A stretch of DNA of 5,845 nucleotides from Candidatus Kuenenia stuttgartensis (lineage in GTDB: Bacteria > Planctomycetota > Planctomycetia > Isosphaerales > Isosphaeraceae): contig CAMBZY010000225.1 in NCBI GenBank assembly GCA_945872325.1, forward strand, positions 1-5,845. The letters run 5' to 3'. A program made the translations under genes and the position numbers. The notes beneath the pieces are model-generated. The model saw only the letters and a program-made list of their open reading frames with translations. It had not been told where the DNA came from and made no database searches. This document shows, in pieces, positions 1 to 5,487 of the stretch (positions are counted from its first letter, which is position 1; each line of letters opens with the position of its first letter).

Positions 1-450
1 CGTGGCCGTCCAGGAAATTCTGGTCCTCTCGATGGAGCAGGCCGACGGAGCATTTACACCACGGTCAGGCGAAATTTCCTACCAACCTTTCTGACAGTTT
101 TTGATCTGCCGATCCCGTTTTCATCCGTGGGGCGGCGAAATGCAACCAATGTACCTGCCCAGTCTTTAGCACTTGCGAACGACCCGTTTGTGATTGACCA
201 GGCTCGATTCTGGGCGGAGAGAGAGCTGCGAGAGGGGCCTGCTTTATCGGATGGCGAACGAATTCAAAAGATGTTCCGCGAAGCATTTTCGAGATCGCCT
301 CGGGCTGATGAGCAAACGGCTTTGAACGAAGCGTTAAGCGAATATCGAAAAATCCGAAGTGGTCAGGATCCAACCAAAGCCAATGTGGAAACGTGGGCCG
401 ATTTGGCACACACCTTGTTCTCTCTCAACGAATTCATCTACCTGCCGTAA
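1..450 (+). CDS. DUF1553 (PSD1) domain protein, C-terminal part only
   Basis: This frame is open from base 1 to the TAA at 448-450, so the gene is cut by the left edge and only its last 149 residues are visible. The segment GRRSIYTTVRRNFLP (near residues 15-29) and FSSVGRRNATNVPAQSLALA (near residues 40-59), followed by NDPFV and a closing WADLAHTLFSLNEFIYLP, is the typical C-terminus of the DUF1553 domain. Complete proteins of this type usually carry DUF1549 upstream, often with a planctomycete cytochrome c-like domain; those parts would lie outside the window and are not seen. The family is usually exported and its biochemical activity is unknown. A DUF1501 gene follows after 15 bases, the usual partner arrangement in planctomycetes. 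An internal GTG at 127 is not the start, because family similarity runs through it without a break. The family call is strong; the function is open. Confidence 0.9.
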   Translation, partial: RGRPGNSGPLDGAGRRSIYTTVRRNFLPTFLTVFDLPIPFSSVGRRNATNVPAQSLALANDPFVIDQARFWAERELREGPALSDGERIQKMFREAFSRSPRADEQTALNEALSEYRKIRSGQDPTKANVETWADLAHTLFSLNEFIYLP

Positions 451-453
451 ATT

Positions 454-458
454 GAGGA
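454..458 (+). promoter_or_regulatory. Ribosome binding site of the DUF1501 gene
   Basis: GAGGA lies 7 bases before the ATG at 466. This is good Shine-Dalgarno spacing and is the reason to prefer 466 over the in-frame ATG at 487. It is the clearest such site in the window. Confidence 0.7.
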
Positions 459-465
459 AAATCCG

Positions 466-1944
466 ATGAAGAACGGCAATATTGATATGACAAATTGCAA
501 TTGTGGCCCATATGCATCGCGGCGGCACTTTCTCAAAGCCAGCTCCATGGGGTTTGGCTCATTGGCGATGGCGAGCATGCTGGCCGATCAGGGGATTGCA
601 ATTGCGGATACCGTTGGTCAAAATCCACCTCGAATATTCAATGATCTGACGCCTCGGCCGAGCCATTTCCCGGCCAAGGTGAAAAACGTGATTTTTCTGT
701 TCATGGAAGGTGGGGTGAGTCAGGTTGATTCATTTGACCCCAAGCCGATGCTCGATAAATATCACGGGCAGGATCCTCATAAAGCGATTGGCAAGCTCGA
801 AAAAACTCAGTTTGCAAACGTTGGACAAGTTCTGAAATCGCCCTGGAAGTTTCAGAAACGTGGTAAGTCGGGGATTGAAGTCAGCGACTTGTTTCCACAT
901 ATTGGTGGGATCGTGGATGAGATTGTTGTATTAAGGTCGATGACATCGAACTTTCCCGAACATACCTCTGCGAATTATTTTATCCACAGTGGGACAGGCT
1001 TACAGGGTCGTCCTTCGATGGGTGCCTGGGTGGGCTACGGGCTTGGTACCGAGAATAAGGAACTGCCTGGTTTTATGATATTGAATGGTGGTCGAATTCC
1101 ATCTGGAGGTCTTGATTTATACTCCAATGGATTCCTGCCTGCGACATTTCAGGGGTCTCTGCTGAATGCCAACGGGACTCCGATGGCGAACATTCAGGCA
1201 GCGGAATCGGAGAAAAAGGTTCAGGGTGGGAAACGCGATTTCATTCGAAGAATGAATCAGATGGCCCTGGCTCAATCAGGTCCTGCAGATGCTTTGGAAT
1301 CTGCGATTCGGAATGCCGAAACGGCTGCCCGGATGCAAACGTCCGTTCCAGAGCTTGTGGATCTTGCAGGCGAATCGGAAGCGACCAAGAAGATGTATGG
1401 GCTTGATTCAGAATATGAGCCGACCCGGGTTTTTGCCCGCCAGTGCATGATTGCCAGGCGGATGGTGGAGCGTGGAGTGCGGTTTGTGGAATTGACGATC
1501 CCAGCCATTGACGGGGTGGATCGGTGGGACGCTCACGGTAGTCTGGTGGACAATCACGGGAAAAATGCAAGGGCGATGGATCAATCGTGTGCCGCTCTGG
1601 TGAAAGATCTGAAAGAGCGGGGCTTGCTGGATTCCACTCTGGTGGTCTGGTCTGGCGAATTTGGTCGGACTCCGTTCGCTCAGGGCTCGGATGGGCGTGA
1701 TCATAACGAGCATGGTTTTTCGATGTGGATGGCCGGCGGTGGCCTGAAGCGTGGAATGACCTATGGCATGACCGACGAATGGGGATACCGTGCCGTAGAT
1801 AAGCGTCTGGAAATTCACGACCTTCATGCCACCATTCTGCACTTGCTGGGGCTTGATCACACGCGTCTCACCTTCCGGTTCGGTGGACGTGATCTACGCC
1901 TGACAGACGTGCGTGGAGAGGTGATTAAAGATATTCTAGCTTGA
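466..1944 (+). CDS. DUF1501 domain protein, Tat-exported
   Basis: The product is 492 residues. The N-terminus has a twin-arginine signal: SRRHFLK at residues 18-24, a hydrophobic stretch rich in Gly, Ala and Met to about residue 40, and a plausible cleavage site after AIA at 45-47. Export across the inner membrane in a folded state is therefore likely. Family motifs seen are VIFLFMEGGVSQVDSFDPKP (75-94), RWDAHG (353-358) with DNHGKN just after, GEFGRTP (397-403), GRDHNEHG (410-417) followed by MAGGGLKRG, and the closing LHATILHLLGLDHTRL with FGGRDL. These match DUF1501, which belongs to the alkaline phosphatase/sulfatase-like superfamily. The Asp and His residues in these motifs are candidate metal ligands, but no reaction or substrate is established for the family. 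The gene follows the DUF1553 gene by 15 bases and is probably in its operon. An ATG at 487 would still leave a complete Tat signal, but the ribosome binding site favours 466. Length and ends look intact. Confidence 0.93.
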   Translation: MKNGNIDMTNCNCGPYASRRHFLKASSMGFGSLAMASMLADQGIAIADTVGQNPPRIFNDLTPRPSHFPAKVKNVIFLFMEGGVSQVDSFDPKPMLDKYHGQDPHKAIGKLEKTQFANVGQVLKSPWKFQKRGKSGIEVSDLFPHIGGIVDEIVVLRSMTSNFPEHTSANYFIHSGTGLQGRPSMGAWVGYGLGTENKELPGFMILNGGRIPSGGLDLYSNGFLPATFQGSLLNANGTPMANIQAAESEKKVQGGKRDFIRRMNQMALAQSGPADALESAIRNAETAARMQTSVPELVDLAGESEATKKMYGLDSEYEPTRVFARQCMIARRMVERGVRFVELTIPAIDGVDRWDAHGSLVDNHGKNARAMDQSCAALVKDLKERGLLDSTLVVWSGEFGRTPFAQGSDGRDHNEHGFSMWMAGGGLKRGMTYGMTDEWGYRAVDKRLEIHDLHATILHLLGLDHTRLTFRFGGRDLRLTDVRGEVIKDILA

Positions 1945-1960
1945 TTTTGCGAGTCTCGAA

Positions 1961-2007
1961 TTCATCTGCTTTGATATGATCCCGGAATTGCTCTCAAAGC
2001 AGGTGAA
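1961..2007 (+). terminator. Long stem-loop after DUF1501, candidate terminator
   Basis: The arms at 1961-1974 (TTCATCTGCTTTGA) and 1994-2007 (TCAAAGCAGGTGAA) pair over 14 positions, with one G-U wobble and no mismatch, around a 19-base loop. It begins 17 bases after the DUF1501 stop. A run of five T lies only at 2018-2022, ten bases past the stem, so it is not a textbook intrinsic terminator. It could instead protect the 3' end or be a protein-binding dyad. Confidence 0.45.
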
Positions 2008-2010
2008 TGG

Positions 2011-2034
2011 CTATATGTTTTTAGTCGCATATGG
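2011..2034 (+). other. Second, weaker inverted repeat in the same gap
   Basis: CTATATG at 2011-2017 pairs with CATATGG at 2028-2034 (7 positions, one G-U) around a 10-base loop that begins with TTTTT. It is AT-rich and weak on its own, but it directly follows the 1961-2007 stem-loop and the two together may end transcription. Confidence 0.25.
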
Positions 2035-2039
2035 TTTAT

Positions 2040-2059
2040 GATCGGAGCTAACTCTGATT
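2040..2059 (+). other. Third small hairpin before the membrane protein gene
   Basis: ATCGGAG at 2041-2047 pairs with CTCTGAT at 2052-2058 around the tight loop CTAA, with one G-U pair. A further G-T pair at 2040/2059 is possible. It is followed by TCTTCAT, not by a proper T-tract. It may be part of a termination region or of the leader of the gene starting at 2104. Confidence 0.25.
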
Positions 2060-2103
2060 CTTCATAGTTCACATTGATATGTCTTGGGAAAGTGATTGAA
2101 AAA

Positions 2104-2673
2104 ATGGATACCACCGCTATGAAATCTGGTCAACCTTCGAAATCGGAAGGGTGTTGGAAGGTCCGGTTTTTGATTTGGCAGGGATTGTCGGTGGTGTTTG
2201 GTTTGGCCGTAGTCTGGCAGACTTTGAGGCTGGAATGGACGAATTGGCAGATGGTGCTTGTTTTTGTCATGGCGAAAGAGTTGATGGCTGGGACGATTGG
2301 TCTGATGACTCCTCCGATCCGGAGGTGGACCGAGCGTGTGATTTGGAGGAAGAGTTCGGGCTTCTCGGCGTTTTTATGCTCCCTTCACATCCATCCATGG
2401 CTGATTCCAGTCCTGTTTCCATCGCTCCACGACTTTACATTCGCTCTCTGGATGCACGGCATGGTCGTTTTTTCGGCGATTGTTCTGCACCGGTTTCCAG
2501 TGGCCTATCGCGGTCAATTGGCAGCGTTTCTGGCTGGATTGACGGCGTTGATGGCGAGTTCCAATGGGGCTCCCGAGGGGTTTGTCTGGATGGTATATCT
2601 CTACCCGGCGAAGCTGATCCTATGTTGGTGGATCCCGGTCTGGGGCAGTTCAGAAAATACAATTCAGGACTGA
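2104..2673 (+). CDS. Unrecognised polytopic membrane protein
   Basis: I do not recognise a family. The 189-residue product from the ATG at 2104 has hydrophobic stretches near residues 21-40, 47-69, 88-107, 112-131, 137-152 and 160-180, suggesting five or six membrane segments. A short polar N-terminus precedes the first, and a basic loop (RRWTERVIWRK, 72-82) sits between the second and third. Notable polar residues within hydrophobic parts are the histidines of HIHPW (95-99), H109 in PSLHDF, H118 and H129, plus many tryptophans. Other possible starts are TTG 2074 and ATG 2119; none has a well-spaced ribosome binding site (GGGAAAG at 2086-2092 is 11 bases before 2104). An open frame in another register (2151-2729) is nearly as long, but its product has no membrane pattern and is rich in Asp, Gly and Ser, as expected of a shadow. 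The gene lies alone between the DUF1501 unit and the EttA promoter. That it is real is likely; its function is unknown. Confidence 0.7.
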   Translation: MDTTAMKSGQPSKSEGCWKVRFLIWQGLSVVFGLAVVWQTLRLEWTNWQMVLVFVMAKELMAGTIGLMTPPIRRWTERVIWRKSSGFSAFLCSLHIHPWLIPVLFPSLHDFTFALWMHGMVVFSAIVLHRFPVAYRGQLAAFLAGLTALMASSNGAPEGFVWMVYLYPAKLILCWWIPVWGSSENTIQD

Positions 2674-2712
2674 TTCACGGCAGGCAATATGGTTTGATTT
2701 ACAAAACAGGAT

Positions 2713-2741
2713 CTGACAGGGATGGATGATCGTGATATAAT
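2713..2741 (+). promoter_or_regulatory. Sigma70-type promoter for the EttA gene
   Basis: CTGACA at 2713-2718 (five of six bases match TTGACA) is followed by exactly 17 bases and then a perfect TATAAT at 2736-2741. Transcription would start near 2748-2750, giving a leader of about 125 bases before the ATG at 2875. It lies in the gap after the membrane protein stop at 2673 and points toward the ABC-F gene. This is the best promoter match I found in the window. Confidence 0.6.
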
Positions 2742-2745
2742 ATCA
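2733..2745. promoter_or_regulatory. Dyad overlapping the -10 box
   Basis: TGATATAATATCA is an inverted repeat with 6-base arms around a single central A, and it contains the whole TATAAT hexamer. A repressor bound here would block the promoter. Because AT-rich -10 boxes are partly self-complementary, chance is a real alternative. Confidence 0.3.
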
Positions 2746-2783
2746 GTCTCAGCGCGTTTACCGGATAAATGTGCCGCTCGTGG

Positions 2784-2797
2784 GTTCAGTACTGAAC
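2784..2797. promoter_or_regulatory. Perfect 14-base palindrome, candidate operator
   Basis: GTTCAGTACTGAAC is its own reverse complement. It lies about 35 bases downstream of the predicted transcription start and 77 bases before the ATG of the ABC-F gene. Such a site suits a dimeric regulator acting as a roadblock. As RNA it would form only a 5-base-pair stem with a GTAC loop, so a DNA role is more plausible. No regulator can be named from it. Confidence 0.35.
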
Positions 2798-2827
2798 GAT
2801 GATTCCACGTTGCCATTAAATCGAACA

Positions 2828-2848
2828 TGTGGGCAGGATCGGCCCACA
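2828..2848 (+). promoter_or_regulatory. Leader hairpin upstream of the EttA start
   Basis: TGTGGGC at 2828-2834 pairs perfectly with GCCCACA at 2842-2848 around a 7-base loop AGGATCG. The stem ends 26 bases before the ATG at 2875 and buries the upstream in-frame ATG at 2827, which supports 2875 as the start. It may tune translation of the message or be only incidental structure. Confidence 0.35.
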
Positions 2849-2874
2849 GAAGTCCGAGTACGAATCAAAAGACC

Positions 2875-4548
2875 ATGCCTCCACAATACATCTTCCAGAT
2901 TGAACAGCTCAGCAAAATTGCCAACAAGAAAGAGATCTTGAAGAATGTCTGGATCTCGTTTTATCCGGGAGCCAAGATCGGTGTTCTGGGGGTGAACGGG
3001 TCCGGTAAGTCGACCCTCCTGCGGATTATGGCAGGTGTTGACAAAGATTTTACGGGCATGGCCAAGCCTGCAAACGGGACCCGGATTGGATTTGTTCCTC
3101 AGGAGCCAACGCTCGACGAAACGCTCGACGTGCGTGGGAATGTCGAGAAAGCTGTGGCTCCGATCCGCAAGCTGCTCAAGCGGTTTGACGAGATCAATAC
3201 CCGCCTGTGCGAGCCGATCAGCAACGACGAAATGGATAAGCTGCTGGATGAACAGGCCAAGGTTCAGGACGGGATCGACACGGCCAATGCCTGGGAACTG
3301 GACAGGACAGTTGAGATCGCGATGGACGCGATGCGCTTGCCGCCCGGCGATGCCGATGTGACCAAGCTTTCTGGTGGTGAACGTCGTCGTGTGGCTTTGT
3401 GCAAAACACTGCTGGAATGCCCTGACATTTTGCTGCTGGATGAGCCGACGAACCACCTCGACGCTGAAAGTGTGGCCTGGCTGGAGCGATATCTGTCGGA
3501 TTTTCCCGGCACTGTGGTTGCTGTGACCCACGACCGCTACTTTCTGGACAATGCCGCCCAGTGGATTCTCGAACTCGACCGTGGCCAGGGCATCCCATGG
3601 GAAGGCAATTATACAAGTTGGCTGGAGCAGAAGCAGGCTCGACTTGAGAAAGAAGATAGAGCATCGGACGCACGCCGGAAAACTCTGGAGCGTGAACTGG
3701 AATGGGTGCGTTTGTCGCCCCGGGCACGTCAGGCCAAGAATCAGGCACGGATGAAGCGTTACGAGCAGCTTGCATCTCAGGAATCAGACAAGCGTGATGA
3801 AGCCCTGACGCTTTACATTCCACCTGGCCCTCACCTGGGCGATTTGGTGGTTGAGGCCAAGGGCGTCTCCAAGGCGTTTGGTGATCGCTTACTGTTTGAA
3901 AATATGGACTTCCGACTACCCCCTGGCGGGATTGTGGGAGTGGTTGGCCCGAACGGCGCGGGTAAAACCACTTTGTTCAAGATGATTGTCGGGCAGGAAC
4001 AGCCTGACTCAGGCGAATTGCGCGTTGGTCCGACGGTCTGTGTTTCGTATGTCGATCAGAGTCGCGATTCATTGAACCCGGAAAACACGGTGTTTCAAGA
4101 GATCAGCGGCGGGCTTGACAATGTCCAGCTTGGGAAGCGCAAAATTCCCTCAAGGGCCTATGTCGCCAACTTTAATTTCAAGGGATCGGATCAAGAGAAA
4201 ATCGTTGGGAATCTCTCCGGTGGTGAGCGGAACCGCGTGCACCTGGCAAAGTTGCTGAAGTCAGGCGGGAACTTGCTTCTGTTGGATGAACCGACAAACG
4301 ACCTCGATGTGGAAACCCTTCGTGCTCTGGAAGATGCGGTTGTGGAATTCGGAGGATGCGCCGTGGTGATCAGCCACGACCGCTGGTTCCTGGACCGCAT
4401 TGCCACCCACATTCTGGCCTTTGAAGGCGAGAGCCAGGTCTTCTGGTGTGAAGGCAATTACCAAGTTTATGAAGAGCAGCGCAAGGCTCGATTGGGCCTG
4501 GCAGCGGATCAACCGCACCGGATCCAGTACAAGTCTTTGACCCGCTGA
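2875..4548 (+). CDS. ettA: ABC-F ATPase, energy-dependent translational throttle EttA
   Basis: EttA binds the ribosomal E site and, depending on ATP or ADP state, controls entry into the elongation cycle; it is cytoplasmic and has no membrane domain. The 557-residue product has two ABC domains. The first has Walker A GVNGSGKST (39-47), signature LSGGE (165-169) and Walker B LLLDEPTNHLD with catalytic Glu190. The second has Walker A GPNGAGKTT (358-366), LSGGE (447-451) and LLLLDEPTNDLD with Glu472. From memory, E. coli EttA is 555 residues with Walker A at the same position and catalytic glutamates at 188 and 470, which supports both the name and the start. The arm (about 95-140) and the linker that contacts P-site tRNA (LEWVRLSPRARQAKNQARMK and the following IPPGP) are present. 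An in-frame ATG at 2827 would add 16 unrelated residues; it lies at the foot of a hairpin and has no ribosome binding site. No key residue is missing. A promoter and dyads lie upstream, and nfo follows after 72 bases. Confidence 0.95.
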   Translation: MPPQYIFQIEQLSKIANKKEILKNVWISFYPGAKIGVLGVNGSGKSTLLRIMAGVDKDFTGMAKPANGTRIGFVPQEPTLDETLDVRGNVEKAVAPIRKLLKRFDEINTRLCEPISNDEMDKLLDEQAKVQDGIDTANAWELDRTVEIAMDAMRLPPGDADVTKLSGGERRRVALCKTLLECPDILLLDEPTNHLDAESVAWLERYLSDFPGTVVAVTHDRYFLDNAAQWILELDRGQGIPWEGNYTSWLEQKQARLEKEDRASDARRKTLERELEWVRLSPRARQAKNQARMKRYEQLASQESDKRDEALTLYIPPGPHLGDLVVEAKGVSKAFGDRLLFENMDFRLPPGGIVGVVGPNGAGKTTLFKMIVGQEQPDSGELRVGPTVCVSYVDQSRDSLNPENTVFQEISGGLDNVQLGKRKIPSRAYVANFNFKGSDQEKIVGNLSGGERNRVHLAKLLKSGGNLLLLDEPTNDLDVETLRALEDAVVEFGGCAVVISHDRWFLDRIATHILAFEGESQVFWCEGNYQVYEEQRKARLGLAADQPHRIQYKSLTR

Positions 4549-4564
4549 TCGTTTGTCTGATCAG
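4545..4564 (+). other. Small inverted repeat at the end of ettA
   Basis: CTGATC at 4545-4550 pairs with GATCAG at 4559-4564 around an 8-base loop. It overlaps the ettA stop codon (TGA 4546-4548) and has no T-tract after it. It is too weak to call a terminator; read-through into nfo remains likely. Confidence 0.2.
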
Positions 4565-4605
4565 TACTTGCATGAATTCCGATAGATGATAAGCTTCACT
4601 GAGAA

Positions 4606-4610
4606 TAGGA
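4606..4610 (+). promoter_or_regulatory. Ribosome binding site that sets the nfo start
   Basis: TAGGA ends 10 bases before the ATG at 4621 but only one base before the in-frame TTG at 4612. A ribosome could not use it for the TTG, so the ATG is preferred although the spacing is slightly long. Confidence 0.45.
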
Positions 4611-4620
4611 CTTGAAAAAG

Positions 4621-5484
4621 ATGAGTCAGGGCCGGTTCGGCGCACATATGTCGATCGCAGGCGGTCACCACAATGCGGTGACTGCTGCGCTGAAGGTTGG
4701 CTGCGACACGTTTCAGGTCTTTACCAAAGGGAATCAGCAGTGGGCTGCGGCTCCTTTATCGGATGCCATGGCCGACCAGTTCAAGGCGGATATGGTGGCC
4801 GGCGGATTTTCTTTAAAGCCAGTCGGCCACACGTCTTATCTGATAAATCTGGCCAGTCCTGACCCTGTGACACGAGGCAAGTCGATCAAGGCCTTGATGG
4901 AAGAGATTTTAAGGGCTGAGAAGTTGGGTCTAAGCGATCTGGTTATGCATCCTGGTGCCCACATGAATGAAGGTGTGGCTGCCGGTGTGGGTCGGATCAA
5001 CGATGCCCTTGACGAAGTTCACAAAGCCACAGCAGGTGTGAAAGTGCGAGTGGCTTTAGAGACAACGGCAGGGCAGGGCACTTCGATTGGTTGCGAACTC
5101 GAACATTTGCAGATGATTTGTGAAGGTGTGGCCGAGCCAGAACGGCTGACCATTTGTGTGGATACATGTCATGTGTTTGCCGCAGGATACGAACTTGATC
5201 CAGCCGATTCGTATGATGCGTGGACGGATCTACTTGAAAAAACGGTTGGAATTGATCGTGTAAAGCTCTGGCATATCAATGATAGTGTCAAGAAGCTGGG
5301 CAGTCGTGTGGACCGTCATGCTGGGATTGGTCGTGGACTGATCCCGATGCCCGTATTTGAGCGGGTGGTGAACGACGCGCGATTTCGTGCATGCCCGATG
5401 ATTTTGGAAACACCAAAAGGGGAGGAAGACGGACGCGACCTTGATTCCATCAACTTGGAAATCCTTCGCAGTCTTGTACGATAA
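4621..5484 (+). CDS. nfo: Endonuclease IV (AP endonuclease, Nfo family)
   Basis: The enzyme cuts DNA 5' of abasic sites and removes 3' blocking groups in base excision repair, using three zinc ions in a TIM-barrel fold. The 287-residue product has the usual family length. It opens with GAHMSIAGG (7-15) and TKGNQQWAAAPL (35-46). All nine expected metal ligands are present: His70 (GHTSYLIN), His110 (MHPGAH), Glu147 (LETTAGQG), Asp181 and His184 (VDTCHVFAAGY), His218 (WHIND), Asp231 and His233 (GSRVDRH) and Glu263 (ILETP). These align with ligands 69, 109, 145, 179, 182, 216, 229, 231 and 261 of the E. coli enzyme as I remember them, so the protein should be active. The ATG at 4621 is preferred over TTG 4612 because of the ribosome binding site. 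ettA ends 72 bases upstream, with no clear promoter or terminator between, and ppk1 begins 3 bases downstream, so an operon is likely. Confidence 0.96.
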   Translation: MSQGRFGAHMSIAGGHHNAVTAALKVGCDTFQVFTKGNQQWAAAPLSDAMADQFKADMVAGGFSLKPVGHTSYLINLASPDPVTRGKSIKALMEEILRAEKLGLSDLVMHPGAHMNEGVAAGVGRINDALDEVHKATAGVKVRVALETTAGQGTSIGCELEHLQMICEGVAEPERLTICVDTCHVFAAGYELDPADSYDAWTDLLEKTVGIDRVKLWHINDSVKKLGSRVDRHAGIGRGLIPMPVFERVVNDARFRACPMILETPKGEEDGRDLDSINLEILRSLVR

Positions 5485-5487
5485 ATC

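Noticed and set aside
1408..1860. A 150-codon open frame on the minus strand
   Set aside because: It is fully antisense to conserved DUF1501 motifs and has no coding features of its own.
2037..2042. TATGAT as a -10 box for the membrane protein gene
   Set aside because: It is a good hexamer, but I see no -35 box at 16-18 bases and no extended -10 TG.
2151..2729. A 192-codon open frame on the + strand overlapping the membrane protein gene
   Set aside because: Its product has no family motif or membrane pattern and is rich in Asp, Gly and Ser. It overlaps almost all of a frame with consistent hydrophobic segments, so it is a shadow.
2827..2874. Upstream ATG as the start of the ABC-F gene
   Set aside because: The 16 added residues do not resemble EttA. 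The codon sits in a hairpin without a ribosome binding site, and a start at 2875 places Walker A exactly as in E. coli EttA.
2758..3531. A 257-codon open frame on the minus strand
   Set aside because: It lies antisense to the well-supported first ABC domain of EttA and shows no recognisable protein pattern.
3218..3823. A 201-codon open frame on the minus strand
   Set aside because: It is antisense to EttA, with composition typical of a reverse-frame shadow (many Pro, Arg, Ser and His).
4568..4596. TTGCAT with a possible -10 box as an nfo promoter
   Set aside because: At 17 bases the -10 position reads AAGCTT, and the nearest TATAAT-like word is only 13 bases away, so the spacing fails.
4612..4620. 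TTG at 4612 as the nfo start
   Set aside because: The only ribosome binding site ends one base before it, whereas the ATG at 4621 is at a usable distance and the family begins close to it.
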